64,000 bases of DNA from an uncultured Allomuricauda sp. (lineage in GTDB: Bacteria > Bacteroidota > Bacteroidia > Flavobacteriales > Flavobacteriaceae). The position numbers and the translations under genes were made by a program. Positions 18,360 to 27,012 of this stretch are shown here, in pieces. Location of the stretch: assembly GCF_947501165.1 (NCBI RefSeq), contig NZ_CANMUU010000002.1, positions 558,001-622,000 of the forward strand. Reading direction: 5' to 3'. Position 1 is the first letter of the stretch, and the number at the start of each line of letters is the position of its first letter. The notes under the pieces are model-generated. The model was not told the origin of the DNA. It made no database searches and saw only the letters and a program-made list of their open reading frames with translations.

Positions 18360-19559
18360 TTAAAAAATAAGGAAGTTAATATCGTTGTAGGAAAGACCGA
18401 ACCAATCTCCTACAGATTTGTTGGTCAGAATACCGTGGTACATATACAAACCATTGCGTAGGCCCTTATCAAAACGTAGTGAGTGTTCCAAGCCTCCTTC
18501 TTCACCTATTTTTAGTAGATAGGGGGTGAAAATATTACTGATGGAAATGGAGGATGTTCTAGGATATCTTGATGGAATATTAGGTACTCCGTAGTGGATG
18601 ACATCATATTTCTCTATAGTAGGTTTGTCGTGGGTAGTCACCTCTGAGGTTTCAAAACACCCGCCCATATCAATACTTACATCAATGATAACAGCTCCTT
18701 TTTTCATATTCTCTACCATGGTACTGGATACTACCACTGGAGATCTATCCTTGCCTCGGGTTGCACCAATGGCCACATCACAACGCTTTAAGGCTTTGAG
18801 TAGATTTTTAGGTTGAATCGTAGAGGTGTACACTGTACGGTTCAAATTGGTTTGAAGATTCCGGAGTTTGGTCAACGAATTATCAAACACCTTAATATTA
18901 GCTCCAAGCCCCAGTGCAGAGCGCGAAGCAAACTCACCTACGGTTCCTGCACCAATAATAACGACCTCTACAGGTGGTACACCACTGATATTTCCAAACA
19001 TCAAACCGTTCCCTTTATTGGTGGTGGCCATAAGTTCGGATGCAATCAAAATGGAAGAGATACCGGCGATTTCACTTAGTGAACGTACGGCAGGATATTT
19101 CCCATCTTCATCGCGGATATACTCGAAAGCAATGGCGGTCAATCGTTTTTTGGCCATCTTTTCAAAATAGGCCTTGGATTGGGTCTTTATCTGCAAAGCT
19201 GAAATTATAATGGTCTGCGGGTTGAGCATATCCATTTCCGAAAGGGTAGGGGGCTCCACTTTTAAAATGAGTGGACAGGAGAAAACTTTTTTGGTATCGC
19301 GGGTGATTTCAGCTCCAGCGTTGGTATAATCCGTATCAGAAAAATTAGCGCCTTCTCCAGCACCAGATTCAATCAAAACCCGATGCCCGTGAGCTGTAAT
19401 AGCATTGACCGCATCTGGGGTCAAACAAATCCGTTTTTCTTGGTATTGGTTTTCCTTGGGTAGTCCGATAAAGAGTTCTCCTTTTTGTTTTAGGATTTCC
19501 AAGGTCTCTTCTTGTGGCAGAAGTTGTTGTTTGCTAAATGGTGATGAGGGTTGGTTCAT
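18360..19559 (-). CDS. ald: Alanine dehydrogenase
   Basis: 399 residues of the alanine dehydrogenase/PNT N-terminal and NAD-binding domains. The reaction interconverts alanine and pyruvate plus ammonia with NAD. The N-terminal segment GLPKENQYQEKRICLTPDAV and the nucleotide-binding GAGTVGEFASRSALGLGANIKVFDN are family hallmarks. The C-terminal substrate segment HYGVPNIPSRYPRTSS is present. Saccharopine dehydrogenase and transhydrogenase alpha chains share the fold, but the length and these segments fit Ald. The neighbouring proline dehydrogenase points to amino acid catabolism. Confidence 0.9.
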   Translation of the reverse strand: MNQPSSPFSKQQLLPQEETLEILKQKGELFIGLPKENQYQEKRICLTPDAVNAITAHGHRVLIESGAGEGANFSDTDYTNAGAEITRDTKKVFSCPLILKVEPPTLSEMDMLNPQTIIISALQIKTQSKAYFEKMAKKRLTAIAFEYIRDEDGKYPAVRSLSEIAGISSILIASELMATTNKGNGLMFGNISGVPPVEVVIIGAGTVGEFASRSALGLGANIKVFDNSLTKLRNLQTNLNRTVYTSTIQPKNLLKALKRCDVAIGATRGKDRSPVVVSSTMVENMKKGAVIIDVSIDMGGCFETSEVTTHDKPTIEKYDVIHYGVPNIPSRYPRTSSISISNIFTPYLLKIGEEGGLEHSLRFDKGLRNGLYMYHGILTNKSVGDWFGLSYNDINFLIF

Positions 19560-19604
19560 ACATTGTAAATCCGATGATTAAACCCTTAAGGGTGTAAAAC
19601 AAAT

Positions 19605-20147
19605 TTACACTTTTTTGGAAAGGGTCTGATGACGTTGCTCCAGTTTCTCTCGCTCTTTGCGGAGTTCTTCTTTTTCTTTAAGAATTTGAAGCTCGGTATC
19701 CATCGCCTCTAAATCGATACCATGCACATGTTTGTCAACTAATTTTACCCTTATAAAATAGACTATAGGAACAACTATCATAGTCACTGCTATGATATAA
19801 AGAATTTCATTTTCATCAACACCAGATTCATACCGTATAACACCATAAAGCTGAAAACTATACATGGAAATCGGTATCAAAATAGCATGATACCACCATT
19901 GTCTAGAAGTTGCAAACCAAATTATCAATAGTAAAAGAGGAACTATCTTGGTAAAATAAAAATAAAAGGCCACACTAACATCCTCGAAACCATTAGGACC
20001 AAAATCGATTCCTAGAATATCTATTTTTTGTTCTCCCGCTGGAAGATACTTGTATAAATAAAATAGAAGAGGTGAAATCGCAATTAATACAGATATCAAT
20101 CCCTCAATTAGTAATCGTTTCCTGATTCGTCTCTTATCTTTCATCAC
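19605..20147 (-). CDS. Membrane protein with C-terminal coiled coil, unknown function
   Basis: 180 residues. Four hydrophobic segments are visible at about residues 13-32, 55-77, 85-103 and 115-132. The last 40 residues (MDTELQILKEKEELRKEREKLEQR, abbreviated) form a charged heptad-like helix. No catalytic motif is visible. It lies between the alanine dehydrogenase gene and the terminator of the small-peptide gene, so it is probably expressed separately from the latter. I do not recognise the family with certainty. Confidence 0.65.
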   Translation of the reverse strand: MMKDKRRIRKRLLIEGLISVLIAISPLLFYLYKYLPAGEQKIDILGIDFGPNGFEDVSVAFYFYFTKIVPLLLLIIWFATSRQWWYHAILIPISMYSFQLYGVIRYESGVDENEILYIIAVTMIVVPIVYFIRVKLVDKHVHGIDLEAMDTELQILKEKEELRKEREKLEQRHQTLSKKV

Positions 20148-20178
20148 TTTCTTAACAGAAAAAGTTCAAGATTATTGT

Positions 20179-20208
20179 AAAAAAAAAGTCCCTTTTAAAA
20201 AAAGGGAC
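20179..20208 (-). terminator. Strong terminator of the small-peptide gene
   Basis: GTCCCTTT (20189-20196) pairs with AAAGGGAC (20201-20208). In the leftward direction the stem is followed by an unbroken run of T residues (A on the plus strand, 20179-20188). It lies 22 bases beyond the stop of the 45-residue peptide gene. Confidence 0.85.
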
Positions 20209-20230
20209 CATTTAGACATTTAAAAATTAA

Positions 20231-20368
20231 TTAAAGCTTTCGCATTAATTTTCTGTCAATACTAGTCTTTTGGTCTTTTTCAATGTCAATCGGCCCATTA
20301 GTAGAAACCGCTGTCATTGCTAAAAAGGCAATAGCTAGCAATCCAAAAAAAACTTTTTTAGTGTTCAT
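20231..20368 (-). CDS. Short exported peptide, 45 residues, unknown
   Basis: ATG at 20368 opens a 45-codon frame with TAA at 20233-20231. The product begins MNTKKVFFGLLAIAFLAMT, a classical signal-peptide pattern with a basic start and hydrophobic core. After AVS or thereabouts, a charged tail of about 23 residues (NGPIDIEKDQKTSIDRKLMR and a few more) would remain. A probable promoter lies upstream and a strong terminator follows, which argues that it is a real transcription unit. It is too short for common gene finders. Function is unknown; a signalling peptide or cell-envelope peptide is speculation. Confidence 0.6.
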   Translation of the reverse strand: MNTKKVFFGLLAIAFLAMTAVSTNGPIDIEKDQKTSIDRKLMRKL

Positions 20369-20391
20369 CGTAAAAGAGTTTTTGGTTAATA

Positions 20392-20403
20392 AATGAATTC
20401 ATT
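20392..20403. repeat. Perfect 12-bp palindrome at the small-peptide promoter
   Basis: AATGAATTCATT reads the same on both strands and lies just downstream of the proposed -7 element, where transcription of the peptide gene would begin. Such a position suits an operator. Confidence 0.45.
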
Positions 20404-20405
20404 CA

Positions 20406-20437
20406 CAAAACGAATGTAGGAAAATATTTCAAGCCAA
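20406..20437 (-). promoter_or_regulatory. Probable promoter of the small-peptide gene
   Basis: Read leftward: TTG (20437-20435), a 21-base spacer, then TCGTTTTG (20413-20406), which differs from TAnnTTTG by one base. The start codon is 38 bases further. The match is imperfect. Confidence 0.4.
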
Positions 20438-20447
20438 CCTACACTTC

Positions 20448-20494
20448 ATCGATAAAACTTGCATTTTATCTGAAAAAGGAGGCCTTTTATCGAT
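20448..20494. repeat. Nested inverted repeats between tsaE and the small-peptide gene
   Basis: ATCGATAAAA (20448-20457) and TTTTATCGAT (20485-20494) are perfect 10-base inverted copies. A further TTTTATC at 20464-20470 can pair with the first arm, and AAAAGG/CCTTTT forms a small inner stem at 20474-20488. The alternatives are mutually exclusive. It may act as the end of the porX-tsaE transcript or as binding sites for a regulator of the peptide gene. Confidence 0.5.
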
Positions 20495-20545
20495 ACTTAC
20501 CAACCTCATAAGTGATTTCCTTCAAGATACATGGATTGTTTGGGT

Positions 20546-20959
20546 TCACGGATTTATCTCGATTGAACGTGTGTTTTCGTCGATAAAGTGTAAATGGATG
20601 GATTCTGTGTTTTCTGGCAAAACAGAAAATACTTTTTCCGGCCATTCAATAAACAGCCAGGCATTAGAATTTAGATAATCTTCAAATCCTAAATCATAAA
20701 TTTCGCTTTCATCTTCAATGCGATAAAAATCAAAATGATATCCCAATAATTCGTTTTTTTTGGAAAAATATTCATTTACCAATCCAAACGTAGGGCTATT
20801 GGCTGAATCAATTCCATCCAAGTTTTTGACCAAATGTTTTATCAAAGTGGTTTTTCCTGCTCCCATTTCCCCATAAAAGCATAAAACTTTTCCAGACACA
20901 TGATTGAGCAATTCAGTTGCAACCACATCGATATCCTGTAGCGTAAACTCTTTTTTCAA
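20546..20959 (-). CDS. tsaE: tRNA threonylcarbamoyladenosine biosynthesis ATPase TsaE
   Basis: 137-residue P-loop ATPase that works with TsaB and TsaD in making t6A37 on ANN-decoding tRNAs. The Walker A motif GEMGAGKTTLIKHL lies at residues 30-43, followed by the family segment SPTFGLVNEY and the late FIEWPEKV. Length is normal. It follows porX by seven bases, so the two are very probably one transcription unit, an arrangement I know from other flavobacteria. Confidence 0.92.
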   Translation of the reverse strand: MKKEFTLQDIDVVATELLNHVSGKVLCFYGEMGAGKTTLIKHLVKNLDGIDSANSPTFGLVNEYFSKKNELLGYHFDFYRIEDESEIYDLGFEDYLNSNAWLFIEWPEKVFSVLPENTESIHLHFIDENTRSIEINP

Positions 20960-20966
20960 TTTTATT

Positions 20967-22511
20967 TTATTTTGCTTCCAAAACTACAAAAGGTACAATC
21001 ATTTCTTCCAAAGAAACCCCGCCATGTTGGTAGGTGTTCCTATAATACCCTACATAATGATTATAATTGTTGGGGTAGGCGAAGAAAAGATCATTTTTAG
21101 CAAAAATATAACTGCTGCTCAGATTGATATTGGGTAAATGTATTTCTTGAGGATTCTTTGTAGCTAGAACATCCTTGTCCTCGTAGGTAAGACTTCTTCC
21201 TGTCTTGTAGCGCAGGTTCAAACTGGTTTCACGGTCACCTATTACCTTTGAAGGCTGCTTTACGTTTATGGTGCCATGATCCGTGGTCAGAATCAATTTC
21301 ATTCCAAGATTCTGTGCCTGTTGGATAATATCTAGAAGGGGAGAATTTTTAAACCAACTTAAGGTCAAAGAACGATATGCCTTATCGTTGGAAGCCAATT
21401 CCTTGATAACCTCCATTTCGGTTTTTGCATGGGAAAGCATATCCACAAAGTTGTACACCAGTACCGTAAGGTCATTGTCTTTTTGGGCACGGAAATTTTG
21501 GGCCAACTGTTTTCCTTGTTTCAAAGTACTAATCTTATGGTATTCCCAGTTCAAGTTGAGCCCTAATCGTTTTAATTGTTCTCCTAAAAATTCGGCTTCA
21601 AAGAGATTTTTCCCTCCCTCATCCGTATCGTTTTTCCACCATTCTGGATACTTTTTTTCCATGTCCAGAGGAGTAAGTCCAGAAAAAATAGCGTTACGTG
21701 CGTATTGGGTAGCCGTTGGCAATATGCTGAAATAAGAACATTCTTTTTTCTTTTTATAATGGACGCCCAACACTTTTTCAAAGGCCAACCACTGGTCGTA
21801 ACGTAGGTTGTCAATTACAATTAGTAGGGTCTTATTGTTTTCCAATTCCGGATGAATCCTTTTTTGGAAAAGCGTGTGGGACATAATAGGTCCATCATCT
21901 GAAGAAAACCAATCTTGATAGTTTTTGTCCACAAACTTGCTGAACTGAGAATTGGCTTCAACCTTTTGGGATTCCAATATCTCAAACATTCCTGAATCCT
22001 CAATTTGTTCCAACTGCAATTCCCAATAAATCAACTTTTTGTAAAGTTCAGCCCATTCTTCGTGACTGTTCACCATGGATAAATCCATGGCGATTTTTCT
22101 GAACTCCTGCTGGTAGTTTGCCGTAGTTTTTTCAGAAACCAATCGAGAATTATCTAAACTCTTTTTAAGAGAAAGCAGTATTTGATTTGGATTTACAGGC
22201 TTGATTAAGTAATCCGCAATCTTGGAACCAATAGCCTCATCCATAATAAACTCCTCCTCGCTTTTGGTTATCATTACTACAGGTATGGAATCATCGTATT
22301 GTTTTATTTCATTCAATGTGTCCAAACCCGATATTCCGGGCATGTTTTCATCTAAAAAAACAATATCGAAGACTGTATTTTTTATTTCCTCAAGCGCATC
22401 TTGTCCACTTTGGCTAGTGACCACTTCGTAATTTTTGCTTTCTAAAAAAAGGATGTGGGGTTTGAGTAGGTCGATTTCATCATCAACCCACAGAATGGTG
22501 ATTTTTTTCAT
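20967..22511 (-). CDS. porX: PorX-type response regulator with PglZ domain
   Basis: 514 residues. Residues 1-120 are a receiver domain with Asp10, Asp11, phospho-acceptor Asp54 (FLDENMPG), Thr82 and Lys104. The remainder is a PglZ alkaline-phosphatase-like domain with metal-binding segments VIDNLRYDQW near residue 228 and LTTDHGT in the last quarter. PorX, with the kinase PorY, controls the type IX secretion system in Porphyromonas and related bacteria; the PglZ part is reported as a phosphodiesterase acting on oligonucleotides. There is no DNA-binding domain. The porY gene is not in this window. Confidence 0.92.
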   Translation of the reverse strand: MKKITILWVDDEIDLLKPHILFLESKNYEVVTSQSGQDALEEIKNTVFDIVFLDENMPGISGLDTLNEIKQYDDSIPVVMITKSEEEFIMDEAIGSKIADYLIKPVNPNQILLSLKKSLDNSRLVSEKTTANYQQEFRKIAMDLSMVNSHEEWAELYKKLIYWELQLEQIEDSGMFEILESQKVEANSQFSKFVDKNYQDWFSSDDGPIMSHTLFQKRIHPELENNKTLLIVIDNLRYDQWLAFEKVLGVHYKKKKECSYFSILPTATQYARNAIFSGLTPLDMEKKYPEWWKNDTDEGGKNLFEAEFLGEQLKRLGLNLNWEYHKISTLKQGKQLAQNFRAQKDNDLTVLVYNFVDMLSHAKTEMEVIKELASNDKAYRSLTLSWFKNSPLLDIIQQAQNLGMKLILTTDHGTINVKQPSKVIGDRETSLNLRYKTGRSLTYEDKDVLATKNPQEIHLPNINLSSSYIFAKNDLFFAYPNNYNHYVGYYRNTYQHGGVSLEEMIVPFVVLEAK

Positions 22512-22547
22512 ATAGTGCTATCTTTACAGCTTTAAAAGTCGACTGCA

Positions 22548-23765
22548 TTGGTCACAACCAACAAGCTTAAGGTCTTTAACGATCCAATTTACGGTTTTAT
22601 TGGAACTCCCAGTGAACTTATTTTTGACCTCATTGCCCATCCCTACTTTCAACGTTTGAGACGGATATCCCAAATGGGAATGTCTTATTTGGTATATCCT
22701 GGAGCCCATCATACGCGGTTTCATCATGCCCTGGGGTGTATGCATTTAATGACCAAGGCCATCCAAATTTTGAAGCAGAAGGGAATTAAGATTTCGGACG
22801 AAGAAGAATCTGGACTTCTCTGTGCAATTTTATTGCATGACATGGGCCATGGACCTTTCTCACATGCGTTAGAAGGATTTATTGTTGAGGACGTTATGCA
22901 TGAAAAAATATCCCTCAGGTTTATGCAAGCGCTGAATTCCGAGTTTTCAGGAGCTTTGGACATAGCGATTCAAATATTTCAGGGGAGTTATCATAAGCCC
23001 TTTATGAATCAATTGGTATCCAGTCAGTTGGATATGGATCGACTCGATTATCTGAAACGGGATAGTTTTTATTCCGGAGTGACGGAAGGGAACATTAACT
23101 CGGAACGCTTAATATCCATGCTTAACGTAGTAGATGGAAACTTGGTGGTTGAAGAGAAGGGTATTTATGCCGTAGAGAAGTTTCTAATGGCACGAAGGTT
23201 TATGTATTGGCAGGTTTACCTGCATAAAACAAGTCTGGTTGCTGAGCAACTGCTTATTCGTATTATGAACCGAGCGCGTGGTCTTTTGAAGGATGGTTAT
23301 ACCGTTTCCTGTAGCGAAACATTGAACTATTTTCTTAAATCGGATGGAGATAAAGGCTTTTCAGAGGAATCTTTGGAGTTTTTTTCAAAATTGGATGATA
23401 TTGATGTGATGTCCGCCTTAAAAGAATGGCAGTACCATTCTGATTTTGTACTCTCATCATTATGCAAAATGATTCTTGACCGAAAACTTTTGCATATCAA
23501 AATGAAGAACAATCCCATTTCGAATGAAAAATTTGAAGAAAAGCTAAAGTGGGCAAAAGATATTCATAATCTTGCGGAAGAAGATGTGCCTTATTTTGTT
23601 TTCAGGGGAGAGGTGGCAAATAAAGCGTACCATGATAGTTATCAGACTATAAACATTTTAAAGAAGAACGGTAAAGTAGCACCACTCTTAACTGAGTCTG
23701 ACGAATTGAGTTTAAAAGCTCTCTCCAAGAAAGTGACTAAATACTATATGTGTTACCCCCGATAA
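22548..23765 (+). CDS. HD-domain phosphohydrolase
   Basis: 405 residues of the HD superfamily related to dNTP triphosphohydrolases. Metal-binding residues appear as RFHHALG near residue 57 and HDMGHGPFSHALE near residue 100, followed by LDMDRLDYLKRDS near residue 166. The start is a TTG at 22548 (a stop codon lies five codons upstream and no ATG is available at the expected N-terminus KLKVFNDPIYGF). It is divergent from porX with 36 bases between start codons. The preferred nucleotide is not known. Confidence 0.87.
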   Translation: MVTTNKLKVFNDPIYGFIGTPSELIFDLIAHPYFQRLRRISQMGMSYLVYPGAHHTRFHHALGCMHLMTKAIQILKQKGIKISDEEESGLLCAILLHDMGHGPFSHALEGFIVEDVMHEKISLRFMQALNSEFSGALDIAIQIFQGSYHKPFMNQLVSSQLDMDRLDYLKRDSFYSGVTEGNINSERLISMLNVVDGNLVVEEKGIYAVEKFLMARRFMYWQVYLHKTSLVAEQLLIRIMNRARGLLKDGYTVSCSETLNYFLKSDGDKGFSEESLEFFSKLDDIDVMSALKEWQYHSDFVLSSLCKMILDRKLLHIKMKNNPISNEKFEEKLKWAKDIHNLAEEDVPYFVFRGEVANKAYHDSYQTINILKKNGKVAPLLTESDELSLKALSKKVTKYYMCYPR

Positions 23766-23783
23766 CCGTTTATCAAATTTTGT

Positions 23784-23791
23784 TACTTTTG
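23784..23791 (+). promoter_or_regulatory. -7 element immediately before lpxD
   Basis: TACTTTTG matches TAnnTTTG and ends only five bases before the lpxD ATG. If active, the transcript would be leaderless or nearly so. No TTG is found at the -33 position. Confidence 0.4.
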
Positions 23792-23796
23792 CAGCA

Positions 23797-24828
23797 ATGA
23801 AATTTACGGCCACCCAAATTGCAGGAATATTAGAGGGAGAGGTTGAGGGAAATCCTCAAATTACAGTACACAAATTATCAAAAATAGAGGAAGGAGAAAC
23901 AGGTTCTTTAACCTTCCTGGCCAATCCAAAATATACCTCATATATCTATTCAACCAAAGCCTCTATTACTATTGTCAATAGAGATTTTGCACCAGAACAA
24001 GAACTAACAACTACTTTGATAAAGGTAGATGATGCGTATAAGTCATTCTCCAAATTACTTGAGTACTACAATCAAGCAAAGAGTAATAAGGTAGGTGTGG
24101 AGCAACCTTCTTTTGTTTCCGAAACTGCTAAATATGGAGATGCATTCTATTTAGGTGCATTTTCTTACTTGGGGGATAATGTGAACATTGGAAACAATGT
24201 GAAGATATATCCCAATGTGTATATCGGCGAAAACGTCACAATAGGTGATAATGTTTTGATTTTTGCAGGTGCAAAGATTTATTCAGAATCCATAATTGGT
24301 AACAATTGCGTTATTCATAGCGGGGCTATAATTGGAGCAGATGGGTTTGGTTTCACACCAAACGAGAAAGGCGAGTATAGCAAAGTTCCACAAACCGGAA
24401 ATGTGATTTTGGAAGAAAATGTGGATGTTGGCGCAGGAACTACCATTGACAGGGCAACTTTGGGTTCTACAATACTTCGTAAAGGAGTTAAACTGGACAA
24501 CCAAATTCAAATTGCCCATAATGTAGAAATAGGTGAACATACTGCAATAGCTGCACAAACAGGAATAGCGGGTTCTACAAAAATTGGTAAATACTGTTTA
24601 ATAGGCGGACAGGTAGGTATCGTAGGTCACATTACTATTGGCGATAAGGTACGTATCCAAGCTCAATCGGGCATAGGCCGGAATGTAAAAGATGGTGAGG
24701 TGCTTCAGGGCTCTCCAGCACTTAATTACGGTGACTACAATAAATCATACGTACACTTCAAGAATCTGCCGAAACTGGTAAATACAATCAACAAAATAGA
24801 AAAAAAGGCTAAAGTCGACCATGACTAA
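23797..24828 (+). CDS. lpxD: UDP-3-O-acylglucosamine N-acyltransferase
   Basis: Third step of lipid A synthesis, adding a hydroxyacyl chain to the 2-amino group from acyl-ACP. The 343-residue protein has the N-terminal uridine-binding domain (LSKIEEGETGSLTFLANPKY) and then about ten hexapeptide turns of a left-handed beta-helix. The catalytic-histidine region IQIAHNVEIGEHTAIAAQ is near residue 235. It heads the lipid A operon and overlaps the next gene by eight bases. A second, divergent LpxD-like protein is encoded four genes on. Confidence 0.94.
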   Translation: MKFTATQIAGILEGEVEGNPQITVHKLSKIEEGETGSLTFLANPKYTSYIYSTKASITIVNRDFAPEQELTTTLIKVDDAYKSFSKLLEYYNQAKSNKVGVEQPSFVSETAKYGDAFYLGAFSYLGDNVNIGNNVKIYPNVYIGENVTIGDNVLIFAGAKIYSESIIGNNCVIHSGAIIGADGFGFTPNEKGEYSKVPQTGNVILEENVDVGAGTTIDRATLGSTILRKGVKLDNQIQIAHNVEIGEHTAIAAQTGIAGSTKIGKYCLIGGQVGIVGHITIGDKVRIQAQSGIGRNVKDGEVLQGSPALNYGDYNKSYVHFKNLPKLVNTINKIEKKAKVDHD

Positions 24829-26221
24829 TACAAAGCAACGTACCATTGAAAAAAAGGTAACATTGGAAGGTGTTGGTTTGCATACTGGAGAGAATGTAAC
24901 CATGTCCTTTGTTCCTGCAAAAGAAAACCACGGTTTTGCATTCAAACGAGTAGATTTGGAAGGAGAACCCATAATAGAGGCAGATGCCAGCTATGTGGTA
25001 AACACGCAAAGAGGTACCAACTTAGAAAAAAACGGAGTTAAGATTCAAACCTCAGAGCATGTTTTAGCAGCTTTGGTAGGTCTTGAAATAGACAACGTCC
25101 TAATAGAATTGAACGCTCCCGAGCCCCCAATCATGGATGGTTCATCTAAATTCTTTGTTCAAGCTTTGGAAGATGCTGGAATCATTGACCAAGAGCTGGA
25201 GCGGGAAGTATATGTCGTAAAAGATGTCATTTCGTATAAAGATGAAGCCACCGGAAGTGAGATTACCGTAATTCCTTCGGATAAATATCAAATTACCACA
25301 ATGGTCGATTTTGGGACGAAGGTATTGGGTACCCAAAATGCAAATTTGGAACAATTGTCAGATTTCAAATCTGAAATAGCAGATTCGAGAACCTTCAGTT
25401 TTCTTCATGAGCTGGAAATGCTTTTGGAGCATGGTTTGATTAAAGGAGGTGACCTAAATAACGCCATTGTCTATGTGGACAAGGAAATTTCCGAGGCCAC
25501 AATGAAAAAATTAGAGAAAGCCTTTAAGAAAAAGAAGCTCTCCGTAAAACCAAATGGAATTTTGGACAACCTCACCCTGCATTACCCCAATGAAGCGGCT
25601 CGCCATAAGTTATTGGATGTTGTTGGGGATTTGGCGCTTGCAGGGACCCGTATTCAAGGTAAGGTCATTGCCAACAAGCCGGGGCACTTTGTAAATACCC
25701 AGTTCGCCAAGAAGCTTCAAAAAATAATCAAACAAGAGAGACGTAATTCGGTTCCTGATGTTAACCTTCATGCAAAACCGGTGAAGGACATCACTCAGAT
25801 TATGGAGATGCTTCCGCATCGTCCTCCATTCTTATTGGTGGATAAAATCATGGAGCTCTCTGAAGAGCATGTGATTGGTGTGAAGAACGTGACCATGAAC
25901 GAACCTTTTTTTGTAGGTCACTTTCCAGGAGCGCCTGTAATGCCGGGTGTGCTGCAAATTGAAGCCATGGCTCAAACAGGAGGCATTTTAGTTCTAAGTA
26001 CTGTTCCAGACCCTGAAAATTATCTTACGTATCTACTTAAAATTGACAATGTTCGGTATAAACAACAAGTAGCCCCTGGTGATACCTTGATTTTTAAGTT
26101 GGATTTATTGAGCCCAATTCGCAGGGGAATCTGTCAAATGCAGGCAAGGGCATACGCCAATGGAAGATTGGTCTCTGAAGCTGAAATTATGGCCCAAATC
26201 ACCAAAGTAAAAGGAAACTAA
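24821..26221 (+). CDS. LpxC deacetylase / FabZ dehydratase fusion
   Basis: 466-residue bifunctional enzyme, a fusion characteristic of Bacteroidota. Residues 1 to about 305 are UDP-3-O-acyl-N-acetylglucosamine deacetylase (LpxC), with GVGLHTGENV, the zinc-ligand segment TSEHVLAALVG, APEPPIMDGSS and RHKLLDVVGDLALAG. Residues from about 320 onward are 3-hydroxyacyl-ACP dehydratase (FabZ), with LPHRPPFLLVD and the catalytic GHFPGAPVMPGVLQIEAMAQ. The fusion couples lipid A commitment to fatty acid elongation. It overlaps lpxD and abuts lpxA. Confidence 0.96.
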   Translation: MTNTKQRTIEKKVTLEGVGLHTGENVTMSFVPAKENHGFAFKRVDLEGEPIIEADASYVVNTQRGTNLEKNGVKIQTSEHVLAALVGLEIDNVLIELNAPEPPIMDGSSKFFVQALEDAGIIDQELEREVYVVKDVISYKDEATGSEITVIPSDKYQITTMVDFGTKVLGTQNANLEQLSDFKSEIADSRTFSFLHELEMLLEHGLIKGGDLNNAIVYVDKEISEATMKKLEKAFKKKKLSVKPNGILDNLTLHYPNEAARHKLLDVVGDLALAGTRIQGKVIANKPGHFVNTQFAKKLQKIIKQERRNSVPDVNLHAKPVKDITQIMEMLPHRPPFLLVDKIMELSEEHVIGVKNVTMNEPFFVGHFPGAPVMPGVLQIEAMAQTGGILVLSTVPDPENYLTYLLKIDNVRYKQQVAPGDTLIFKLDLLSPIRRGICQMQARAYANGRLVSEAEIMAQITKVKGN

Positions 26222-27007
26222 ATGAATCAACCATTAGCATATGTGCACCCTGGTGCCAAGATTGCAAAGAACGTGGTCATTGAACCGTTCACTACCATAC
26301 ATAATAATGTTACCATAGGTGAAGGTACTTGGATTGGTTCCAACGTAACCATAATGGAAGGGGCACGAATTGGAAAAAATTGTAATATTTTTCCAGGTGC
26401 TGTAATCTCTGCCATGCCACAAGATTTAAAATATCAAGGAGAGGAAACCACAGTCCATATTGGAAATAATACCACCATTCGTGAATGTGCCACTATTAAT
26501 AAAGGAACTTCAGACAGAATGAAAACGGTTATTGGTAACAATTGTCTGATTATGGCATATTGCCATATTGCACATGATTGCGTCGTTGGTGACAATAGTA
26601 TTTTCAGTAATAATTCAACATTGGCTGGACACGTAACGGTAGGTAGCAATGTGGTTTTGGCTGGTATGGTGGCAGTTCATCAATTTGTCTCTGTAGGAAA
26701 CCATGCCTTTATAACCGGGGGTTCTTTGGTGCGTAAAGATGTACCTCCTTTTGTGAAGGCAGCAAGGGAGCCACTTTCTTATGTAGGGATTAATTCAGTA
26801 GGGCTACGTCGCAGAGGCTTTACTTCGGAAAAGATTCGCGAGGTACAGAATATTTACAGGATTCTGTATCAAAAAAATTACAACAACACTCAGGCAGCAT
26901 CTATTATAGAAGCTGAAATGGAGGCTACTCCAGAACGTGATGAGATTCTGCAATTTATTAGAGATTCCCAGAGAGGAATCATGAAAGGATATTTTAGCTC
27001 AAACTAA
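26222..27007 (+). CDS. lpxA: UDP-N-acetylglucosamine O-acyltransferase
   Basis: First step of lipid A synthesis. The 261-residue beta-helix protein shows hexapeptide repeats from the N-terminus (PLAYVHPGAKIAKNVVIEPF), the catalytic histidine region MAYCHIAHDCVVGDN near residue 122, and the C-terminal helical domain with VGLRRRGFTSEKI. The ATG directly follows the LpxC-FabZ stop with no spacer, so translation is probably coupled. Confidence 0.96.
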   Translation: MNQPLAYVHPGAKIAKNVVIEPFTTIHNNVTIGEGTWIGSNVTIMEGARIGKNCNIFPGAVISAMPQDLKYQGEETTVHIGNNTTIRECATINKGTSDRMKTVIGNNCLIMAYCHIAHDCVVGDNSIFSNNSTLAGHVTVGSNVVLAGMVAVHQFVSVGNHAFITGGSLVRKDVPPFVKAAREPLSYVGINSVGLRRRGFTSEKIREVQNIYRILYQKNYNNTQAASIIEAEMEATPERDEILQFIRDSQRGIMKGYFSSN

Positions 27008-27012
27008 AGCAA

